64,000 bases of DNA from Streptomyces sp. NBC_01446 (GCF_026340095.1 NZ_JAPEPO010000001.1:1860001-1924000), one strand, 5' to 3'; numbered from the stretch's first letter, positions 42,815 to 52,669 are shown. A program made the numbers and translations. The notes: generated from the letters alone by a model not told the origin.

Positions 42815-43585
42815 ATGTTCTGGCTTCTGTTCCTGCTCATGGCCTGCGCCGCGGCCTTTCTGTCCTGCGCGCGTCTCTGCCTCGCCGCCGCGCACGCCGC
42901 GCACAGCGAGCCCGCCGGAGGCGGGGCGCACGAGCTGACGCTGTACGAGGCCGCGTTCCTGTCGGGCGGCCCGTTCCGGGTCGCCGATCTGACCCTCGTC
43001 TCGATGGCGCGCAGCCGGCGGCTGCTGCTCGCGCACACCGGCTGGGCCACCGTGGTCGACCCGGTCGGCGGCGACGACATCGAGCGCTCGGTGATCGGCG
43101 CCATCGGGCCGGAAGGGCAGTCCCGGATAGGGGCGGTGCGCCGGGCGACGGCGGCCGCTGACGCGGTACGGGCGCTGGCCGACCGGCTCGTCGCGGCGGG
43201 CCTCGCCGTGCCGGACGGCGCGCGCGGCGGCGTCGCGGGCGCGGTCCGCCAGGTGCGGGCCGCAGCCCTCGCCGTCGTGGTCCTGGCCGGAGTGTCGCTC
43301 ACGATGCCGGGCGGGGAACCGGGCGACGGCGTGCTGGTCGCCGCGTGGTTCGCGCTGCCCCTCGTCCTGACGCTGTCGTGTCTGGCGATCGCCCGCTTCG
43401 AGGTCCACCCCTACACGCGCTGGGCCTCCCCCACCGGACAGCGGCTGCTCGGCGCCCTGCCGAAGGGCGTACGTGACGGGGTCGGGGAGGCCGCGCTGCT
43501 GACCGCCGTCGCCGTGCACGGCGTCCGCGCGGTGTCCGACCCGGCCCTGCGCGAGGCCTTCGGGACGGCGCAACGGGGTCATTGA
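42815..43585 (+). CDS. TIGR04222 domain membrane protein
   Basis: The 256-residue protein has a hydrophobic N-terminal helix (MFWLLFLLMACAAAFLSC), the TIGR04222 signature ELTLYEAAFLSGGPFRVADL plus DPVGGDDIERSVIGAI, and a further membrane region near residues 145-190 (RAAALAVVVLAGVSLTM, LPLVLTLSCLAIARF). Other TIGR04222 proteins often carry a Gly/Cys-rich tail, which is absent here. From memory, such proteins can occur near DUF692 genes, and one lies two genes upstream here. Function is unknown. Confidence 0.85.
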   Translation: MFWLLFLLMACAAAFLSCARLCLAAAHAAHSEPAGGGAHELTLYEAAFLSGGPFRVADLTLVSMARSRRLLLAHTGWATVVDPVGGDDIERSVIGAIGPEGQSRIGAVRRATAAADAVRALADRLVAAGLAVPDGARGGVAGAVRQVRAAALAVVVLAGVSLTMPGGEPGDGVLVAAWFALPLVLTLSCLAIARFEVHPYTRWASPTGQRLLGALPKGVRDGVGEAALLTAVAVHGVRAVSDPALREAFGTAQRGH

Positions 43586-43735
43586 GCCGACACCGGCAGG
43601 CCGGTGCTTTACTTCGTCAACTGCCGCACGAAGTATCCCCTTTGTTCGCGTCTGCTCCCGGCAGGCGGGTGACAGCCCCGAAAGGCCGCGCGAAACGGCC
43701 GTACGAGGGCCGGACGAAAGGGACCCACAAGAGCG

Positions 43736-45328
43736 ATGAGAGCAGCCCCCGCCGTCTACGCGGCCGCCGGATCCCTGGTCCTGACCGCCCTCGTCGCCGC
43801 CCCCGGCCGCGCCGACACCCAGGCCCCGCCCGACAGGGCCGAACTGCGCGGCACGGCTGTGGCCGCCGCCCGCGCCGCGGCCACCGGAATCACCTTCGGC
43901 GCCTGCGCCGCCGCGGAGCACCTCCCGGCCTACATCAAGTGCGGCACCGTCTCCGTCCCCCTCGACTACGCCCACCCCGCCGGCAAGCAGATCAGACTGA
44001 CCGTCAGCCGTGTGAAGGCCACCGGCACGACGGCGCCGAAGGGCGGCAGGCCGGTCCGCAGGCAGGGCTCCCTCGTCTTCAACCCCGGCGGCCCCGGCGC
44101 GTCCGGCATGTACTTCCCGCTCGTCGGGCCGATGCCGGAGTGGAGGCGCATCGCCTCCGCGTACGACCTCGTCGGCTACGCCCCGCGCGGGGTGGGCCGC
44201 TCGGCCCCGCTGTCCTGCGAGAACCCCAAGCGGTTCGCGAAGGCCCCCACGCAGGCGCCGACCCAGCCCTCCGCCTCGTACAAGCTGGAGCGGATCGCGC
44301 AGGCCAAGGCGTACGCCCAGGGGTGCGCGAAGAACGCCGGGGACGCGCTGCGGCACTACACGACGCTCAACAACGCCCGCGACCTGGACGTGCTGCGCGC
44401 CGGGCTCGGGGAGCAGAAGCTGAACTTCATGGGGTCGTCGTACGGCACGTACTTCGGGGCCGTGTACGCGACGCTCTTCCCCACGCATGTGCGCCGCATG
44501 GTCTTCGACTCGGCGGTGAACCCGGACCCGAAGCAGATCTGGTACACCAACAACCTCGTCCAGTCGGTGGCCTTCGAGCGGCGCTGGGCGGACTTCCGGA
44601 AATGGGTGGCCAAGCACAACAAGACCTACCACCTGGGCGCCACCGCCGCCGATGTGCAGCAGAGCTACGAGAAGGTCCGGGCGCGGCTCGCGAGCGAACC
44701 CGCGGGCGGCACCGTCGGCCCCGGCCAGCTCCAGTCCGCGTATCTCCAGGCCGGGTACTACGACGACTACTGGGCGATGCGGGCGAGCGCGCTGTCGGAG
44801 TATCTGAAGGGCAATCCGAAGCCGCTCGCCGAGCAGGCCGCGCCGCGGGCCGCGGCGGCCGCCGGGAACGAGAACAGCACGGCCGTCTACACGGCCGTCG
44901 AGTGCAACGACGCGGCGTGGCCCACCGACTTCCGCGTCTGGGACCGCGACAACACCCAGCTGGCGCGCCGCGCCCCGTTCGAGACGTGGGACAACGCCTG
45001 GATGAACCTGCCCTGCGCGTACTGGCCCGCCCCGCGCCGGCGTCCCGTCGACGTACGGACCGCGCCCGGCGCGCTGCCCCCGACACTGATCCTGGCCGCC
45101 GAACGGGACGCGGCCACCCCCTACGAGGGCGCCCGTGAGCTGTGGCGCAGGCTTCCGGGGTCGGTCCTGGTCACGGAGCGCGGCGCGGGCACCCACGGCA
45201 TCGCCGCCGGCCCCAACAAGTGCGTCAACAGCCACCTCGACGCGTATCTGATGGAGGGGCGGATCCCGGTGACCCGCGCCGCTGCCTGCGCCCCGCACCC
45301 CGAACCGGCGCCGCTCGCCGTGGACTGA
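43736..45328 (+). CDS. Secreted alpha/beta-hydrolase, tripeptidyl aminopeptidase type
   Basis: This 530-residue exported enzyme starts with a signal peptide (AAPAVYAAAGSLVLTALVAA). The nucleophile elbow is in FMGSSYGTYFG near residue 230. The oxyanion region is VFNPGGPGASG, and the C-terminal TAP-like domain carries the acid and histidine in LILAAERDAATPYEGARELW and ERGAGTHGIAAGPNKCVNS. Family members of Streptomyces remove tripeptides from the N-termini of secreted proteins. It converges on hemQ with a strong terminator between. Confidence 0.88.
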   Translation: MRAAPAVYAAAGSLVLTALVAAPGRADTQAPPDRAELRGTAVAAARAAATGITFGACAAAEHLPAYIKCGTVSVPLDYAHPAGKQIRLTVSRVKATGTTAPKGGRPVRRQGSLVFNPGGPGASGMYFPLVGPMPEWRRIASAYDLVGYAPRGVGRSAPLSCENPKRFAKAPTQAPTQPSASYKLERIAQAKAYAQGCAKNAGDALRHYTTLNNARDLDVLRAGLGEQKLNFMGSSYGTYFGAVYATLFPTHVRRMVFDSAVNPDPKQIWYTNNLVQSVAFERRWADFRKWVAKHNKTYHLGATAADVQQSYEKVRARLASEPAGGTVGPGQLQSAYLQAGYYDDYWAMRASALSEYLKGNPKPLAEQAAPRAAAAAGNENSTAVYTAVECNDAAWPTDFRVWDRDNTQLARRAPFETWDNAWMNLPCAYWPAPRRRPVDVRTAPGALPPTLILAAERDAATPYEGARELWRRLPGSVLVTERGAGTHGIAAGPNKCVNSHLDAYLMEGRIPVTRAAACAPHPEPAPLAVD

Positions 45329-45342
45329 CGGCGGGCACGACG

Positions 45343-45386
45343 CGCGAAGGGGCCGACCGGTTCGACGACCGGTCGGCCCCTTCGCG
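45343..45386. terminator. Bidirectional terminator between peptidase and hemQ
   Basis: CGCGAAGGGGCCGACCGG (45343-45360) pairs perfectly with CCGGTCGGCCCCTTCGCG (45369-45386) around an eight-base centre, of which T45361 and A45368 also pair. It is 15 bases after the peptidase stop and 24 before the hemQ stop, so it serves both convergent genes. Confidence 0.9.
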
Positions 45387-45409
45387 TACGGACCCGGGAA
45401 CTGCCTGAA

Positions 45410-46129
45410 CTACGCGAGACCCGCGACGAGTTCGGCGACGCTCTTGCGGCGGCCCGTGTAGAACGGGACCTCCTCGCGGACGTGCATACGGGCCTCGGAG
45501 GCGCGCAGGTGACGCATCAGGTCGACGATGCGGTACAGCTCGTCGGCCTCGAAGGCGAGGAGCCACTCGTAGTCGCCCAGCGAGAACGAGGCGACGGTGT
45601 TGGCGCGGACGTCCGGGTAGCCGCGGGCCATCTTGCCGTGGTCCGCGAGCATGCGGCGGCGGTCCTCGTCGGGCAGCAGGTACCAGTCGTAGGAGCGCAC
45701 GAACGGGTACACGCTCACGTAGTTGCGCGGCGTCTCGTCGGCGAGGAACGCCGGGATGTGCGAGCGGTTGAACTCGGCGGGCCGGTGCAGCGCCATGTTC
45801 GACCAGACCGGCTCGAGGGCGCGCCCCAGCTTCGTACGGCGGAAGAGGTTGTACGCCTCCTGGAGCTGGTCCGCGGTCTCCGCGTGCCACCAGATCATGA
45901 CGTCGGCGTCGGCGCGCAGACCGGACACGTCGTACGTACCGCGGACCGTCACGTCCTTCGCGGCGAGCTGGTCGAAGAGCTCCTGGACCTCGTCGGCGTA
46001 GCCGGCCCGGTCCTCGGGGAGGACGTCTCGGAGCTTGAAGACGGACCACAGGGTGTAGCGGATGACCTCGTTGAGGTCCTTGGCCTTCTTGCCTGCGTTC
46101 GGGATCTTGGCGGGGGCGTCGTCACTCAT
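45410..46129 (-). CDS. hemQ: Hydrogen peroxide-dependent haem synthase HemQ (coproheme decarboxylase)
   Basis: HemQ makes haem b from coproheme in the actinobacterial coproporphyrin-dependent pathway, using peroxide. The 239-residue protein has the chlorite-dismutase-like fold pattern: [57 protein letters not shown] (with the catalytic tyrosine), [15 protein letters not shown] (with the haem-binding histidine) and [16 protein letters not shown]. It lies four bases downstream of hemG on the same strand, so the two late haem genes are cotranscribed. Confidence 0.93.
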   Translation of the reverse strand: MSDDAPAKIPNAGKKAKDLNEVIRYTLWSVFKLRDVLPEDRAGYADEVQELFDQLAAKDVTVRGTYDVSGLRADADVMIWWHAETADQLQEAYNLFRRTKLGRALEPVWSNMALHRPAEFNRSHIPAFLADETPRNYVSVYPFVRSYDWYLLPDEDRRRMLADHGKMARGYPDVRANTVASFSLGDYEWLLAFEADELYRIVDLMRHLRASEARMHVREEVPFYTGRRKSVAELVAGLA

Positions 46130-46133
46130 GAGG

Positions 46134-47600
46134 CTATTCTCCCGCGCCGCCGTGCAGACTCTGCACCGGGTGCGCGGTGAGCTCCTCCACCCCGGTCAGG
46201 TCGCCGTCCAGCTGGTCGACGGCGGCGTAGGCGCTCGCGATGCAGGCCGGGATGCCGACGCCGTCGTACGCCGCCCCGCACACGGCGATTCCGGGGATCT
46301 TGGCGACGTGGCCGCGGATGCGGGCCACGCGCGCGTGGTGGCCGACGGGGTACTGGGGCAGGCCCTCGTGCCAGCGCGTGACGCGCGTGGCGACGGGCGT
46401 GGCGCTCAGGCCGGTGGCCTCCCGCAGGTCGTGGCGCGACACCTCGATGAGCCCGTCGTCGTCGCGCGCGAGGTCCTTCTCGTCCTGGTACCGGCCCACG
46501 GAAGTGCGGACGACGACCAGGCCGGGGTCCTCGGCCGCGATCCAGCCCCACTTGTTCGAGGCGAACGTGGACGCCTTGATCGTGTGGCCGTCGACCGGCG
46601 GCACGAGGAAGCCGGAGCCCTCGGGCAGGTTCGCCTCGTCGCGCCGGAACGCGAGGGTGATCAGGGCCATCGACGCGTACTCGACGGTGCGCAGCTCTGC
46701 CGCGGCAGCCGGCGACTCGGTGTCGAGGAGCCCGGCGGCCTTCTGCGCGGGCACGGCTAGGACGACGGCGTCGGCCTCGATGACGCGGTCGTCGACCAGG
46801 ACCTCCCAGCCGTCGAGGGTGCGGCGCAGGCCGTGGGCGGGGCTGTCGAGGAGGATCTCGCCGCCCCGCGCGCGCACCGAATCGGCGACGGCGAGCGGGA
46901 GCTGTCCGACGCCGCCCTCGATGCCCATGAAGACGGGCCCGGTCTGCTGGTTCCGCGCCGCACGCTCCTGGATCGCGCGTACGGCCTCGGTCAGGGAGCG
47001 GTGGCCGCGGGCCTCCTCGAAGAGCTGGGGGACGGCGCTGCGCATCGAGATGCGGTACGCGTCGCCCGCGTAGACGCCGCCGAGCAGCGGCTCCACGAGC
47101 CGGTCGACGACCTCGCGGCCGAGGCGCTCGGCGACGTACGCGCCGACGGCGACGTCGTCGCCGAACTCGGTGGCGGGCAGGTCGCGGTCCTGCTCGATGC
47201 GGGCCAGGCCCTTGTCGGACAGGACTCCGGAAAGCGCGGCGGCCGTACCGGGGACGCCCATCACATGGCCCTTGGGCATCGGGCGCAGCGCGCCCCTGGT
47301 CCAGAGCGAGGCCGTGGCCGTACCCGGCGGCTGAAGCCGGTCCGCGAGCCCCACCTCACGGGCGAGGTCGACCGCCTCGGGGCGCCGGGCGAGCATCGAC
47401 TCGGCGCCGAGGTCGACCCGTACACCCGCGATCTCCCCGGCGCGCAGCTTGCCGCCGAGGCGGCCCGACGCCTCCAGAACGGTGACCTGCGCGCCGGCCG
47501 CGAGCAGCCGGTGGGCCGCGGCGAGCCCCGCGATGCCACCGCCGATGACGACCGCCCTGGGTGCCTGTCCCGTTCCCGTGCCTGTGTCCGCTTCGCGCAT
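46134..47600 (-). CDS. hemG: Protoporphyrinogen/coproporphyrinogen III oxidase (HemG/HemY/CgoX)
   Basis: The 488-residue flavoprotein oxidises coproporphyrinogen III in the pathway that HemQ completes. The FAD dinucleotide-binding motif [17 protein letters not shown] lies near residue 18, followed by [20 protein letters not shown]; family segments [32 protein letters not shown] and [19 protein letters not shown] are present. In actinobacteria the CgoX (HemY-type) role is expected rather than the E. coli HemG type; hemG is the symbol usually attached. It starts divergently from the DUF4349 lipoprotein gene. Confidence 0.9.
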   Translation of the reverse strand: MREADTGTGTGQAPRAVVIGGGIAGLAAAHRLLAAGAQVTVLEASGRLGGKLRAGEIAGVRVDLGAESMLARRPEAVDLAREVGLADRLQPPGTATASLWTRGALRPMPKGHVMGVPGTAAALSGVLSDKGLARIEQDRDLPATEFGDDVAVGAYVAERLGREVVDRLVEPLLGGVYAGDAYRISMRSAVPQLFEEARGHRSLTEAVRAIQERAARNQQTGPVFMGIEGGVGQLPLAVADSVRARGGEILLDSPAHGLRRTLDGWEVLVDDRVIEADAVVLAVPAQKAAGLLDTESPAAAAELRTVEYASMALITLAFRRDEANLPEGSGFLVPPVDGHTIKASTFASNKWGWIAAEDPGLVVVRTSVGRYQDEKDLARDDDGLIEVSRHDLREATGLSATPVATRVTRWHEGLPQYPVGHHARVARIRGHVAKIPGIAVCGAAYDGVGIPACIASAYAAVDQLDGDLTGVEELTAHPVQSLHGGAGE

Positions 47601-47748
47601 GCCCCCACTGTCTCAGACCGCCGAGTCCCGACCGTGACCGCATCGGGACCGCCCGGCAACCACCGAAAGGGGCGGCCGAACCGTCAAAGGAGGCGGCCAG
47701 GGCCTGTCCTTGGGCCGGCCGTCCCACTCAACCTCCGGGGGTACGTAG

Positions 47749-48741
47749 ATGCGGATGTCAGGCACCACAGGAAAGCGGCCGGGGCGCCGCGGCATACGGG
47801 CGGCCGGCGCCGTCCTGCTCGTGGCGGCGCTGGCGCTGACGGGGTGCAGCGCCAACGCCTCGGACACCGGGGAGGCGAGCAAGGCCGACGGTGGGGAGGC
47901 GGCCGCCGCGGACCGGGGCGCCGCGAAGGAGGCGGGCGGGGGACAGTCGGACGCGAAGTCGTCCCGGCGCGAGCCGCCCAAGCTGACCGGCGTCCACATC
48001 ATCCGCACGGCGACGCTCACCGTGCAGGTCAAGGACGTCCCGCAGGCGCTCGACAAGGCGCGCACGGCGGCCGAGGACGCGGGCGGCATGGTCGGCGACG
48101 AGACGACCGACCGCGACGGCAGGGGACATGAGCGCTCCCGTGTCGTCCTGCGCGTCCCGCAGGAGCGCTACGAGCAGGTCCTCGGCGATCTCGCGGGCAC
48201 GGGCAGACTCATCGAGCGGAACAAGAAGGCGCAGGACGTCACCGACCAGGTCGTCGACGTCGACAGCCGCGTCAAGTCGCAGCGGGCAAGCGTGGCGCGG
48301 GTCCGCGAGCTGATGGACAAGGCGACGAAGCTGAGTGATGTCGTCGCCCTGGAAGGGGAGCTGAGCACCCGCGAGTCCGATCTGGAAGCCCTGCTCGCGC
48401 AGCAGGCGTCCCTCAAGGACCGGACGAGCCTGGCGACGATCACGCTGTCGCTGACCGAGACCCCGGTGAATCCGGCGGGGCACAAGGACGAGGACCCGGG
48501 GTTCACCGACGCGGTCGCGGGTGGCTGGGGCGCGTTCGTGACGATGCTGCGCTGGGTCGCGGTGGCCGTCGGCGCGGTGCTGCCGTTCGCCGTGGTGGGC
48601 GGTCTGCTGATCTTCGTGTGGCTGCGTCTCGTGCGGCCGCGGCTGCCGCGCAGGACCACCGCCGCCGCACAGCCGCTGACGACGGCGCTCGGCCCGCTGC
48701 CCGCGCATCCGTCGGCCGGGGAGCGGGGGGAGGACGAGTGA
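47749..48741 (+). CDS. DUF4349 domain lipoprotein with C-terminal membrane helix
   Basis: The 330-residue protein has an N-terminal lipoprotein signal ending in LALTGCSAN, a charged linker and the DUF4349 domain (LTGVHIIRTATLTVQVKDVP, GGMVGDETTDRD, ERNKKAQDVTDQVVDVDSRV). A coiled-coil segment then leads to a late transmembrane helix, WVAVAVGAVLPFAVVGGLLI. DUF4349 proteins resemble anti-sigma or sensor-type membrane proteins but have no proven role. ATG at 47749 or 47755 could start it. GGGGG lies just upstream. Confidence 0.85.
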   Translation: MRMSGTTGKRPGRRGIRAAGAVLLVAALALTGCSANASDTGEASKADGGEAAAADRGAAKEAGGGQSDAKSSRREPPKLTGVHIIRTATLTVQVKDVPQALDKARTAAEDAGGMVGDETTDRDGRGHERSRVVLRVPQERYEQVLGDLAGTGRLIERNKKAQDVTDQVVDVDSRVKSQRASVARVRELMDKATKLSDVVALEGELSTRESDLEALLAQQASLKDRTSLATITLSLTETPVNPAGHKDEDPGFTDAVAGGWGAFVTMLRWVAVAVGAVLPFAVVGGLLIFVWLRLVRPRLPRRTTAAAQPLTTALGPLPAHPSAGERGEDE

Positions 48742-48768
48742 CGGGGGCGCGGACGTAGTTTGGTGGGC

Positions 48769-50148
48769 ATGAGCCCTACACGTGAGCGACTGGTGGTCAT
48801 CGGCGGCGACGCGGCGGGCATGTCCGCCGCGTCGCAGGCCCGCAGGATGCGCGGCCCCGACGAGCTGGAGATCGTGGCCTTCGAGCGGGGGCACTTCTCC
48901 TCGTACTCGGCGTGCGGCATCCCCTACTGGGTCGGCGGCGAGGTGGCCGGGCGCGACGAGCTGATCGCACGCACGCCCGAGGAGCACCGGGAGCGGTCCA
49001 TCGACCTGCGTATGCGCACGGAGGTGACCGAACTCGACGTCGCGGGCGGGCGGGTGAGGTCACGTGAGCTCGACACGGGGACGGAGGTCTGGACCTCGTA
49101 CGACAAACTCGTGATCGCTACGGGTGCCCGGCCGGTGCGGCCGCGGATTCCCGGGATCGACGCACCGGGCGTGCACGGCGTGCAGACCCTCGACGACGGC
49201 CAGGCGCTGCTCGACTCGCTCGCCGCGACACAGGGGCGGCGGGCCGTCGTCGTCGGCGCGGGCTACATCGGCGTCGAGATGGCGGAGGCGCTGATCCGCC
49301 GCGGATACGAGGTCACGGTCGTCAACCGCGGGCCGGAGCCGATGTCGACGCTCGACCCCGACATGGGCCGCCTGGTGCACGAGTCGATGACCGGCATGGA
49401 CATCACCATGGTCGACGACGCCGAGGTCACCAAGATCCTCACGGGTGACGACGGGCGGGCGCGGGCGGTCGCCACGACGTCCGACGAGTATCCGGCGGAC
49501 GTCGTCGTCCTCGGCATCGGCGTCCGCCCGGAGACCTCGCTGGCCCGCTCCGCGGGACTCCCCCTGGGCGAGCACGGCGGGCTCCTCACCGATCTGGCCA
49601 TGCGGGTGCGCGGCCACGAGAACATCTGGGCGGGCGGCGACTGCGTGGAGGTACTCGACCTGGTCTCGGGACGCGAGCGCCACATCGCGCTCGGCACGCA
49701 CGCCAACAAGCACGGGCAGGTCATCGGCACGAACGCGGGCGGCGGTTACGCGACGTTCCCGGGCGTCGTCGGAACGGCCGTGAGCAAGGTGTGCGACCTG
49801 GAGATCGCGCGCACGGGCCTGCGCGAGAAGGACGCGCGACGGGCCGGTCTGCAGTACGTGTCCGCCACGATCGAGTCGACGAGCCGTGCGGGCTACTACC
49901 CGGGCGCGGCCCCGATGACGGTGAAGATGATCGCCGAGCGCCGCACGGGCCGCCTGCTCGGCGTGCAGATCGTCGGCCGCGAAGGCGCCGCGAAGCGGGT
50001 CGACATCGCGGCGGTCGCGCTGACCGCGGGCATGACGGTGGACCAGATGACGGCCCTCGACCTCGGCTACGCGCCGCCGTTCTCACCGGTGTGGGACCCG
50101 ATCCTGGTGGCGGCCCGCAAGTCGAGCGCGGCGGTACGCAGGGGCTAG
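48769..50148 (+). CDS. FAD-dependent pyridine nucleotide-disulfide oxidoreductase (CoA-disulfide-reductase-like)
   Basis: The 459-residue protein has the FAD motif VVIGGDAAGMSAASQARRM near residue 6 and the family cysteine in YSACGIPYWVGGEV near residue 45, which forms the CoA mixed disulfide in single-cysteine CoA-disulfide reductases. The NAD(P)H motif VVVGAGYIGVEMAEALIRRG lies near residue 163, and the C-terminal dimerisation domain has GVQIVGREGAAKRVDIAAVA. No rhodanese domain follows. The ATG at 48769 is preferred to the upstream GTG. Exact substrate unproven. Confidence 0.87.
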   Translation: MSPTRERLVVIGGDAAGMSAASQARRMRGPDELEIVAFERGHFSSYSACGIPYWVGGEVAGRDELIARTPEEHRERSIDLRMRTEVTELDVAGGRVRSRELDTGTEVWTSYDKLVIATGARPVRPRIPGIDAPGVHGVQTLDDGQALLDSLAATQGRRAVVVGAGYIGVEMAEALIRRGYEVTVVNRGPEPMSTLDPDMGRLVHESMTGMDITMVDDAEVTKILTGDDGRARAVATTSDEYPADVVVLGIGVRPETSLARSAGLPLGEHGGLLTDLAMRVRGHENIWAGGDCVEVLDLVSGRERHIALGTHANKHGQVIGTNAGGGYATFPGVVGTAVSKVCDLEIARTGLREKDARRAGLQYVSATIESTSRAGYYPGAAPMTVKMIAERRTGRLLGVQIVGREGAAKRVDIAAVALTAGMTVDQMTALDLGYAPPFSPVWDPILVAARKSSAAVRRG

Positions 50149-50164
50149 GGGATCCGCCCCCTAG
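50145..50164. terminator. Short hairpin spanning two convergent stop codons
   Basis: CTAGGGG (50145-50151) and CCCCTAG (50158-50164) form a 7-bp stem with a six-base loop that includes parts of both stop codons of the convergent genes. Confidence 0.5.
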
Positions 50165-50514
50165 GGCGTGTCCGGGCCCGAGGTGGGCGGCATCGGGGTG
50201 GACGTGCCGTTGATCTGCTCTATGGCCTGGCGCGCCTGGTCGCCGGGGGTGCGCAGCGTGGCCGCGCTCAGGGCGGAAGCGGTCGTGGCCTGCGGAGGTT
50301 TGGCGTGGGCCGCGGGCAGGCGGTTGCGCAGACGGTGGCTGACGGCCTCGTCGAGCGTGACCGGGCGGTGCGTGCGGGCGGCGATGCGGCCCGCCTCCTG
50401 ACCGAGCGCGGCCAGGTCCTCCCAGGTGAGGCGCAGCACGACGGCGAGCTGGGCCTCACCGTCCGGCAGGGCGGTGAGGGGAGGTACGGGGGCACCCGGC
50501 TGTTGGTCGGTCAT
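50161..50514 (-). CDS. Small conserved hypothetical protein
   Basis: The protein is about 117 residues from the ATG at 50514 (MTDQQPGAPV). It has no signal peptide. The conserved-looking part is RLTWEDLAALGQEAGRIAAR and THRPVTLDEAVSHRLRNRLP; the C-terminus is low complexity. No function can be assigned. It lies between the flavoprotein gene and hemE. Confidence 0.7.
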   Translation of the reverse strand: MTDQQPGAPVPPLTALPDGEAQLAVVLRLTWEDLAALGQEAGRIAARTHRPVTLDEAVSHRLRNRLPAAHAKPPQATTASALSAATLRTPGDQARQAIEQINGTSTPMPPTSGPDTP

Positions 50515-50643
50515 GGGCTGGTCTCCTCGCTTGGGGCGGCGGGACACTGCTCGGCATGACGTACGCGCAGCGGGCGGCTTTCGTTCAGGCGGGCGCCGTT
50601 CGTTCAGCGGGACGGGGCGGGCACGAGCCCGCCCCCACCACCC

Positions 50644-51711
50644 CTAGCGGGCGGTCTGCGTGTGGACGTACTCGACGAGACGCGTCAGGGAGTCCGGGTC
50701 GGTGGTGGGCGGCACGCCGTGACCGAGGTTGAAGACGTGGCCCTCCAGGTCGGCCGCCGCGTCGAGCACCTCGCGGGCCTTGGCCTCCACCGCCTCCGGC
50801 GTGGAGAAGAGGACCGCCGGGTCGATGTTGCCCTGGAGCGCCTTGCCGGGGCCGACGCGGCGCGCGGCCTCGTCGAGCGGGACGCGCCAGTCGACGCCGA
50901 CCACGTCGGCGCCGGCCTCGCCCATCAGACCGAGGAGCTCACCGGTGCCGACGCCGAAGTGGATGCGCGGCACGCCGTACTCCTCGACGGCCTTGAACAC
51001 CTTGGACGACGCGGGCATCACGGAGCGCCGGTAGTCGGCGGGGGCGAGGGCGCCGACCCACGAGTCGAAGAGCTGGACGGCGGAGGCGCCGGCCTCGATC
51101 TGCACCTTGAGGAACGCGGAGGTGATCTCGGCGAGGCGGTCGAGCAGGTCGGCCCACAGCTGCGGGTCGCCGTACATGAGCGCCTTGGTGTGCTCGTGGT
51201 TCTTGGACGGACCGCCCTCCACGAGGTAGCTCGCGAGGGTGAAGGGCGCGCCGGCGAAACCGATGAGCGGGGTGGAGCCGAGCTCGGCCGTCAGGAGGCC
51301 GATCGCCTCGGTGACGTACCAGACATCCTCGGGCGTGAGGTCGCGCAGCCGCGCGAGGTCGGCGCGCGAGCGGATCGGCTGCTCGACGACCGGACCGACG
51401 CCCGGCTTGATGTCGAGGTCGATACCGATGGCCTTGAGCGGTACGACGATGTCGCTGAAGTAGATGGCCGCGTCGACGTGGTGGCGGCGCACCGGCTGCA
51501 TCGTGATCTCGGCGACGAGCTCGGGCATCATGCAGGACTCGAGCATCGGAATGCCCTCGCGCGCCTTGAGGTACTCGGGCAGCGAGCGACCGGCCTGCCG
51601 CATGAACCACACCGGGGTGTGCGGCACCGGCTCACGCCGGCACGCCTTGAGGAAGGCGGATTCGTACGTAGCTGTCGGCTGCTGGCCCGTGGGGCGGAGG
51701 TTGGCACTCAC
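50644..51711 (-). CDS. hemE: Uroporphyrinogen decarboxylase HemE
   Basis: HemE decarboxylates uroporphyrinogen III to coproporphyrinogen III, the substrate for the HemG/HemQ branch encoded nearby. The 355-residue protein has the UroD signature HTPVWFMRQAGRSLPEYLKA near residue 38, the second signature region IGFAGAPFTLASYLVEGGPS, and LFDSWVGALAPADYR. It starts with a GTG at 51711 and is divergent from the DUF3000 gene. Assignment is secure. Confidence 0.95.
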   Translation of the reverse strand: MSANLRPTGQQPTATYESAFLKACRREPVPHTPVWFMRQAGRSLPEYLKAREGIPMLESCMMPELVAEITMQPVRRHHVDAAIYFSDIVVPLKAIGIDLDIKPGVGPVVEQPIRSRADLARLRDLTPEDVWYVTEAIGLLTAELGSTPLIGFAGAPFTLASYLVEGGPSKNHEHTKALMYGDPQLWADLLDRLAEITSAFLKVQIEAGASAVQLFDSWVGALAPADYRRSVMPASSKVFKAVEEYGVPRIHFGVGTGELLGLMGEAGADVVGVDWRVPLDEAARRVGPGKALQGNIDPAVLFSTPEAVEAKAREVLDAAADLEGHVFNLGHGVPPTTDPDSLTRLVEYVHTQTAR

Positions 51712-51821
51712 GTCGGAAAGTCTCGCACGGGCGCGAACCCCGCCGAGCGCGGGGACATCGAGGTGGGGGTGCCGGGTGTCTCTCCCTGCGCGAAGGCCGC
51801 GTTCCCCTTAATCTTCCCCGC

Positions 51822-52499
51822 ATGGCTGCGGCTGAGGGACGACTGTCGGACGGCGCTGAGGGAATGAGTGAATCGGAGCGGGAGGGGCGCAACACGAAGG
51901 ATCCGGTGGACTCGGCTCCACCGCCGTTCCGCGCGGCGGTCGAGGCCTTGCGGGGGACGCGGCTGCGCCCGGAGATCGAGGTGGACCCGACCAAGCCGCC
52001 GCAGCGCCTCGCGCCCTACGCGTACGCGCTGGAGGCCGCGGTGGTCGACGGCGACGACGACCTCGCGGACGGCCGCCTCGTCCTGCTGCACGACCCGGCG
52101 GGGCACGACGCGTGGCACGGGACGTTCCGCCTGGTGACGCTGGTGCGGGCGGAGCTGGAGCCGGAGATGGCGGCGGACCCGCTGCTCCCCGAGGTCTGCT
52201 GGTCGTGGCTGACGGGCGCGCTCCAGGGGCGGGGTCTGTCGTACGGGGAGGCGAGCGGCACGGTGACACGGGCGAGTTCGCACTACTTCGGCGGGCTCGG
52301 TGAGCGTGCGCCGGCGTCGCAGATCGAGATCCGCGCCTCGTGGACGCCGCGCGAGGGGCTCGGCGGGGTGCCGGACACGTCCTCCCACCTGGCCGCCTGG
52401 TGCGATCTGCTCAGCCAGATCGCGGGCCTGCCGCCGGCCGGTCCCGGGGACGCGTCCGTGGTGACGCTGCCTCAGCGCCGGGGCCCGCAGAAGTCCTGA
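51822..52499 (+). CDS. DUF3000 domain-containing protein
   Basis: This 225-residue cytoplasmic protein has the DUF3000 pattern FRAAVEALRGTRLRPEIEVD, RLAPYAYALEAAVVDGDDDL, VTLVRAELEPEMAADPLLPE and a C-terminal LAAWCDLLSQIAGLPPAGPG. Function is unknown. The position between hemE and whiI is, from memory, the same in S. coelicolor. ATG at 51864 (MSESER, preceded by GAGGGA) may be the true start instead of 51822. Confidence 0.85.
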   Translation: MAAAEGRLSDGAEGMSESEREGRNTKDPVDSAPPPFRAAVEALRGTRLRPEIEVDPTKPPQRLAPYAYALEAAVVDGDDDLADGRLVLLHDPAGHDAWHGTFRLVTLVRAELEPEMAADPLLPEVCWSWLTGALQGRGLSYGEASGTVTRASSHYFGGLGERAPASQIEIRASWTPREGLGGVPDTSSHLAAWCDLLSQIAGLPPAGPGDASVVTLPQRRGPQKS

Positions 52500-52640
52500 C
52501 GGCGGTGCGGAAGTCCTGAACGGCGACGCGCGAGCCCTCAACGGCCATGCCGAAGTCCTGACGGGGGATGGGGAACAGCCATCGGCAGGCGATTTTCGGC
52601 CTTCCGCCGCCGGTGACGAGGGGCAGTGACAGCACCGATC

Positions 52641-52669
52641 GGGACCGGACCTCGAAGAGTTCCGGTCCC
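52641..52669 (+). terminator. Hairpin after the DUF3000 gene
   Basis: GGGACCGGA (52641-52649) and TCCGGTCCC (52661-52669) form a 9-bp stem with an 11-base loop, followed by GTTGTGATT. It sits between the DUF3000 stop and the whiI promoter and may separate their transcripts. Confidence 0.6.
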
